Assembly (NCBI GenBank): GCA_002345725.1
Contig: DDWP01000085.1
Span: forward strand, 1 to 6,786
Direction of reading: 5' to 3'
From: Candidatus Shapirobacteria bacterium UBA2283
GTDB taxonomy: Bacteria > Patescibacteriota > Microgenomatia > UBA12405
Length of the DNA: 6,786 bases
The number at the start of each line of letters is the position of its first letter. Position 1 is the first letter of the stretch. A program made the position numbers and the translations under genes. Below the pieces are notes generated by a model. That model did not search any database. It saw only the letters and a program-made list of their open reading frames with translations, and was not told where the DNA came from. This document shows, one piece after another, positions 5,326-6,786 of this stretch.

Positions 5326-6619
5326 TGGAGAGATAACAATTGATAGTATTACTAAGATTGAGGGAACGGCGGGACTGTCGGTAACGATAAAAGACGATAA
5401 AGTAATAGATCTAAAATTCATGATTAAGGACTATCGGAGGTTTTATACAAGTACTGTCAAGGGTAAACCAATAGTGGCAGTACCGTCTTTTCTGTCACGA
5501 ATTTGCGGGACATGTTCTATCGCTCATCTGCTGTGCGCGATAGAAGCAATTGAAAGATCACAAGATATAAAAATCACCGAACAAACAAGATTGCTACGCC
5601 GCTTGGCATATGATGGGTTGATGATTCGAGATCATGCATTACACTTATATTTTTTTGTATTACCGGACCTATTGGGGATTGACTCTATATTAGATATCCC
5701 AGATGATCATGACGACTTTGGGCATCAGCTACTACACGATTCTTTTGATATAAAAAAGGCCGGCTCTGAGCTATCAACAACTATCGCTGGAGCTATAATC
5801 CATGCACCGATGCCAACAATAGGTGGATTTATGAGCTTACCAGATGTGGCAAAGTTTCCCGAACTTATCAAACAACTTGAAGGTATTAGAGGACAGGTTA
5901 TTAGAGGAGTGAAGGCATTTGCGGGCATGAAAGACGTGCTGATTCGTAATTCTGACTACCTAGCGTTGAGAAATGATAAATATTTTGATTTTCTGGATGG
6001 CGAAATAATCAACTCGAGTGGCAAAAAAATTAAGGAAACAGAGTTTCATAATTTTCTGGACTCAGTGGTTATCCCCTATTCGCAAGCTCATGGATATGTG
6101 TTCTCGGACGATAAGCAAGACTACTTGGTCGGGTCGCTAGCCAGAATCAATTTAAACAAAGATTCACTAAATAAGAGAACGACTGAATCAATAGAAGAAT
6201 ATCTAGCACTGTTCCCATCCGACAATGTTTACCACAACAACCTGGCCCAGGCGATAGAAATATTGCAGTGTGTTGACGATGCGATTGAAATACTGTCAAC
6301 AATAGAACTCGTACCCGAACAACCGATCAGGGTGCCACCACGACCAGGGGTAGGCGTGGGGGTGATCGAGGCACCACGAGGGACACTTTATCATATGGTG
6401 GAAGTGGACAATCAGGGAATAGTGATTGATTATGATGTGATAGTGCCGACAGCCCAAAATCAAATTAATATTGAGAACGATCTAAAAAAATACTTTGAAG
6501 AAAATCTAGATAAGGGTGAAGATGTGCTGAAGTTGGAAGCAGAGAAAATTATTCGAACTTATGACCCATGTATGTCGTGTGCAACTAATTTTTTGAAAAT
6601 TGAGTGGATAAGGTTGTAG
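5318..6619 (+). CDS. [NiFe] hydrogenase large (catalytic) subunit, group 3b-like
   Basis: A 433-residue catalytic subunit for reversible H2 oxidation. Visible motifs: SITKIEG (10-16) with the proton-transfer Glu15; RICGTCSIAH (61-70) giving Ni/Fe ligands Cys63 and Cys66; RDHALHLYFFVLPD (104-117); IHAPMPTIGGF (161-171); NNLAQAIEIL (307-316); IEAPRGTLYH (350-359) with Arg354; and YDPCMSC (415-421) giving Cys418 and Cys421. All four metal-binding cysteines are present, so this is a hydrogenase and not the NuoD relative. Length and several blocks (HALHLY, NNLAQA, the short tail) resemble the Pyrococcus sulfhydrogenase alpha subunit as I remember it, hence group 3b-like. The residue after CAT, normally His or Arg at the processing site, is Asn424, followed by nine residues. 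ATG 5318 lies inside the small-subunit end, with no Shine-Dalgarno, suggesting coupling. No diaphorase genes lie beside it within the window. Confidence 0.93.
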   Translation: MHSGEITIDSITKIEGTAGLSVTIKDDKVIDLKFMIKDYRRFYTSTVKGKPIVAVPSFLSRICGTCSIAHLLCAIEAIERSQDIKITEQTRLLRRLAYDGLMIRDHALHLYFFVLPDLLGIDSILDIPDDHDDFGHQLLHDSFDIKKAGSELSTTIAGAIIHAPMPTIGGFMSLPDVAKFPELIKQLEGIRGQVIRGVKAFAGMKDVLIRNSDYLALRNDKYFDFLDGEIINSSGKKIKETEFHNFLDSVVIPYSQAHGYVFSDDKQDYLVGSLARINLNKDSLNKRTTESIEEYLALFPSDNVYHNNLAQAIEILQCVDDAIEILSTIELVPEQPIRVPPRPGVGVGVIEAPRGTLYHMVEVDNQGIVIDYDVIVPTAQNQINIENDLKKYFEENLDKGEDVLKLEAEKIIRTYDPCMSCATNFLKIEWIRL

Positions 6620-6786
6620 TCTAATTCCCCCTGGGGAGGAATGCCGATAATATTTACTTTGTCTAGCTTGCCGAGCTTTCGGAGATATTTTAATTGGAAG
6701 CCAAGGTCATAATCATGGGCGGTAGTGCGGGGTGAAGAAATAAGCTGATCGATGTTTTTTTCAGTTAAAAGGGTAGGGACGGGTAG
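6559..6786 (-). CDS. HycI-type hydrogenase maturation endopeptidase, C-terminal part (start outside window)
   Basis: The minus strand is open from the right edge down to TAA (complement of 6559-6561), giving 75 residues that begin LPVPTLLTEKN. The block SPRTTAHDYDLGFQLKYL, then LGKLDKVNIIGIPPQGELD, follows the pattern of HycI/HyaD-type proteases: a Thr-Thr-x-His region with the third metal-site His, a helix, then a V-x-I-I-G-I-x-P strand and a final helix (YNLIHSIFKKLVA). These enzymes remove the C-terminal tail of the large subunit after nickel insertion. The N-terminal Glu and central Asp ligands would lie beyond the window. The last 61 bp overlap the 3' end of the large-subunit gene in antiparallel orientation, and the terminal helix is encoded there, so the overlap looks intrinsic and not a read-through artefact. 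Confidence 0.75.
   Translation of the reverse strand, partial: LPVPTLLTEKNIDQLISSPRTTAHDYDLGFQLKYLRKLGKLDKVNIIGIPPQGELDYNLIHSIFKKLVAHDIHGS
6624..6642. other. Imperfect inverted repeat just after the large-subunit stop
   Basis: ATTCC (6624-6628) and GGAAT (6638-6642) pair around a CCCC/GGGG-type core, giving a G-C-rich imperfect hairpin five bases after the TAG of the large subunit. It could end the hydrogenase transcript. It also lies inside the antisense protease gene (the GIPPQGEL codons), so coding constraint may explain it. There is no following T-run. Confidence 0.2.

Noticed and set aside
4843..6619. Interpretation as NuoB/NuoD-like complex I subunits
   Set aside because: The large subunit has both CxxC motifs (RICGTC and DPCMSC) that NuoD lacks, and hydrogenase-specific maturation genes flank the pair.
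1..6786. Recoded UGA (as Gly in Gracilibacteria/SR1)
   Set aside because: UGA ends three well-defined genes (alkyltransferase, kinase, CC...CPxC protein) at the expected places, and no long gene contains an internal UGA.

Overview
The window is AT-rich, compact, standard-code bacterial DNA. TAA, TAG and TGA all serve as stops. Gaps run from -8 to 30 bp, and many starts lack an obvious Shine-Dalgarno. Very small accessory proteins, a lone alkyltransferase domain, an archaeal-style P-loop kinase and a stripped-down [NiFe] hydrogenase with its own maturation genes together suggest a Candidate Phyla Radiation (Patescibacteria) genome. This is an inference from style and remembered families, not a phylogeny. 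No rRNA, tRNA, CRISPR or mobile element is visible, and no gene-free stretch exceeds about 30 bp.

Left part (1-4629, all + strand): a tightly packed run of seven genes. They are the 3' part of an EamA-type DMT permease, a classical short-chain dehydrogenase/reductase (SDR), a 12-helix MFS transporter, a CaCA-family cation exchanger, an 84-residue stand-alone O6-alkylguanine-DNA alkyltransferase domain, a UPF0200/dephospho-CoA-kinase-like P-loop kinase, and a conserved cysteine-bearing protein of unknown function. Spacing (zero or one base, or ATGA overlap) implies co-transcription, but the products share no evident pathway.

Right part (4630-6786): a [NiFe] hydrogenase locus with alternating strands. 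On the minus strand is a 65-residue HypC chaperone. On the plus strand are a short small subunit (160 aa) and a large subunit (433 aa, both Ni-binding CxxC motifs present), overlapping by 8 bp. On the minus strand again, running in from the right edge, is the C-terminal part of a HycI-type maturation endopeptidase. HypC would deliver the Fe(CN)2CO unit to the large subunit, and the protease would trim its C-terminus after Ni insertion.

Most notable: (i) the protease gene overlaps the large-subunit gene antiparallel by 61 bp, and the shared DNA encodes the large subunit's DPCxxC motif and tail; (ii) several residues normally invariant are changed across this machinery: one proximal-cluster Cys of the small subunit is Ser and the other is shifted, the cleavage-site His/Arg of the large subunit is Asn, and HypC's conserved His is Gln; (iii) the small subunit lacks the C-terminal ferredoxin-like domain of group 3 enzymes; (iv) hypC and the small-subunit gene diverge from a 15-bp gap containing the palindrome ATTATAAT.
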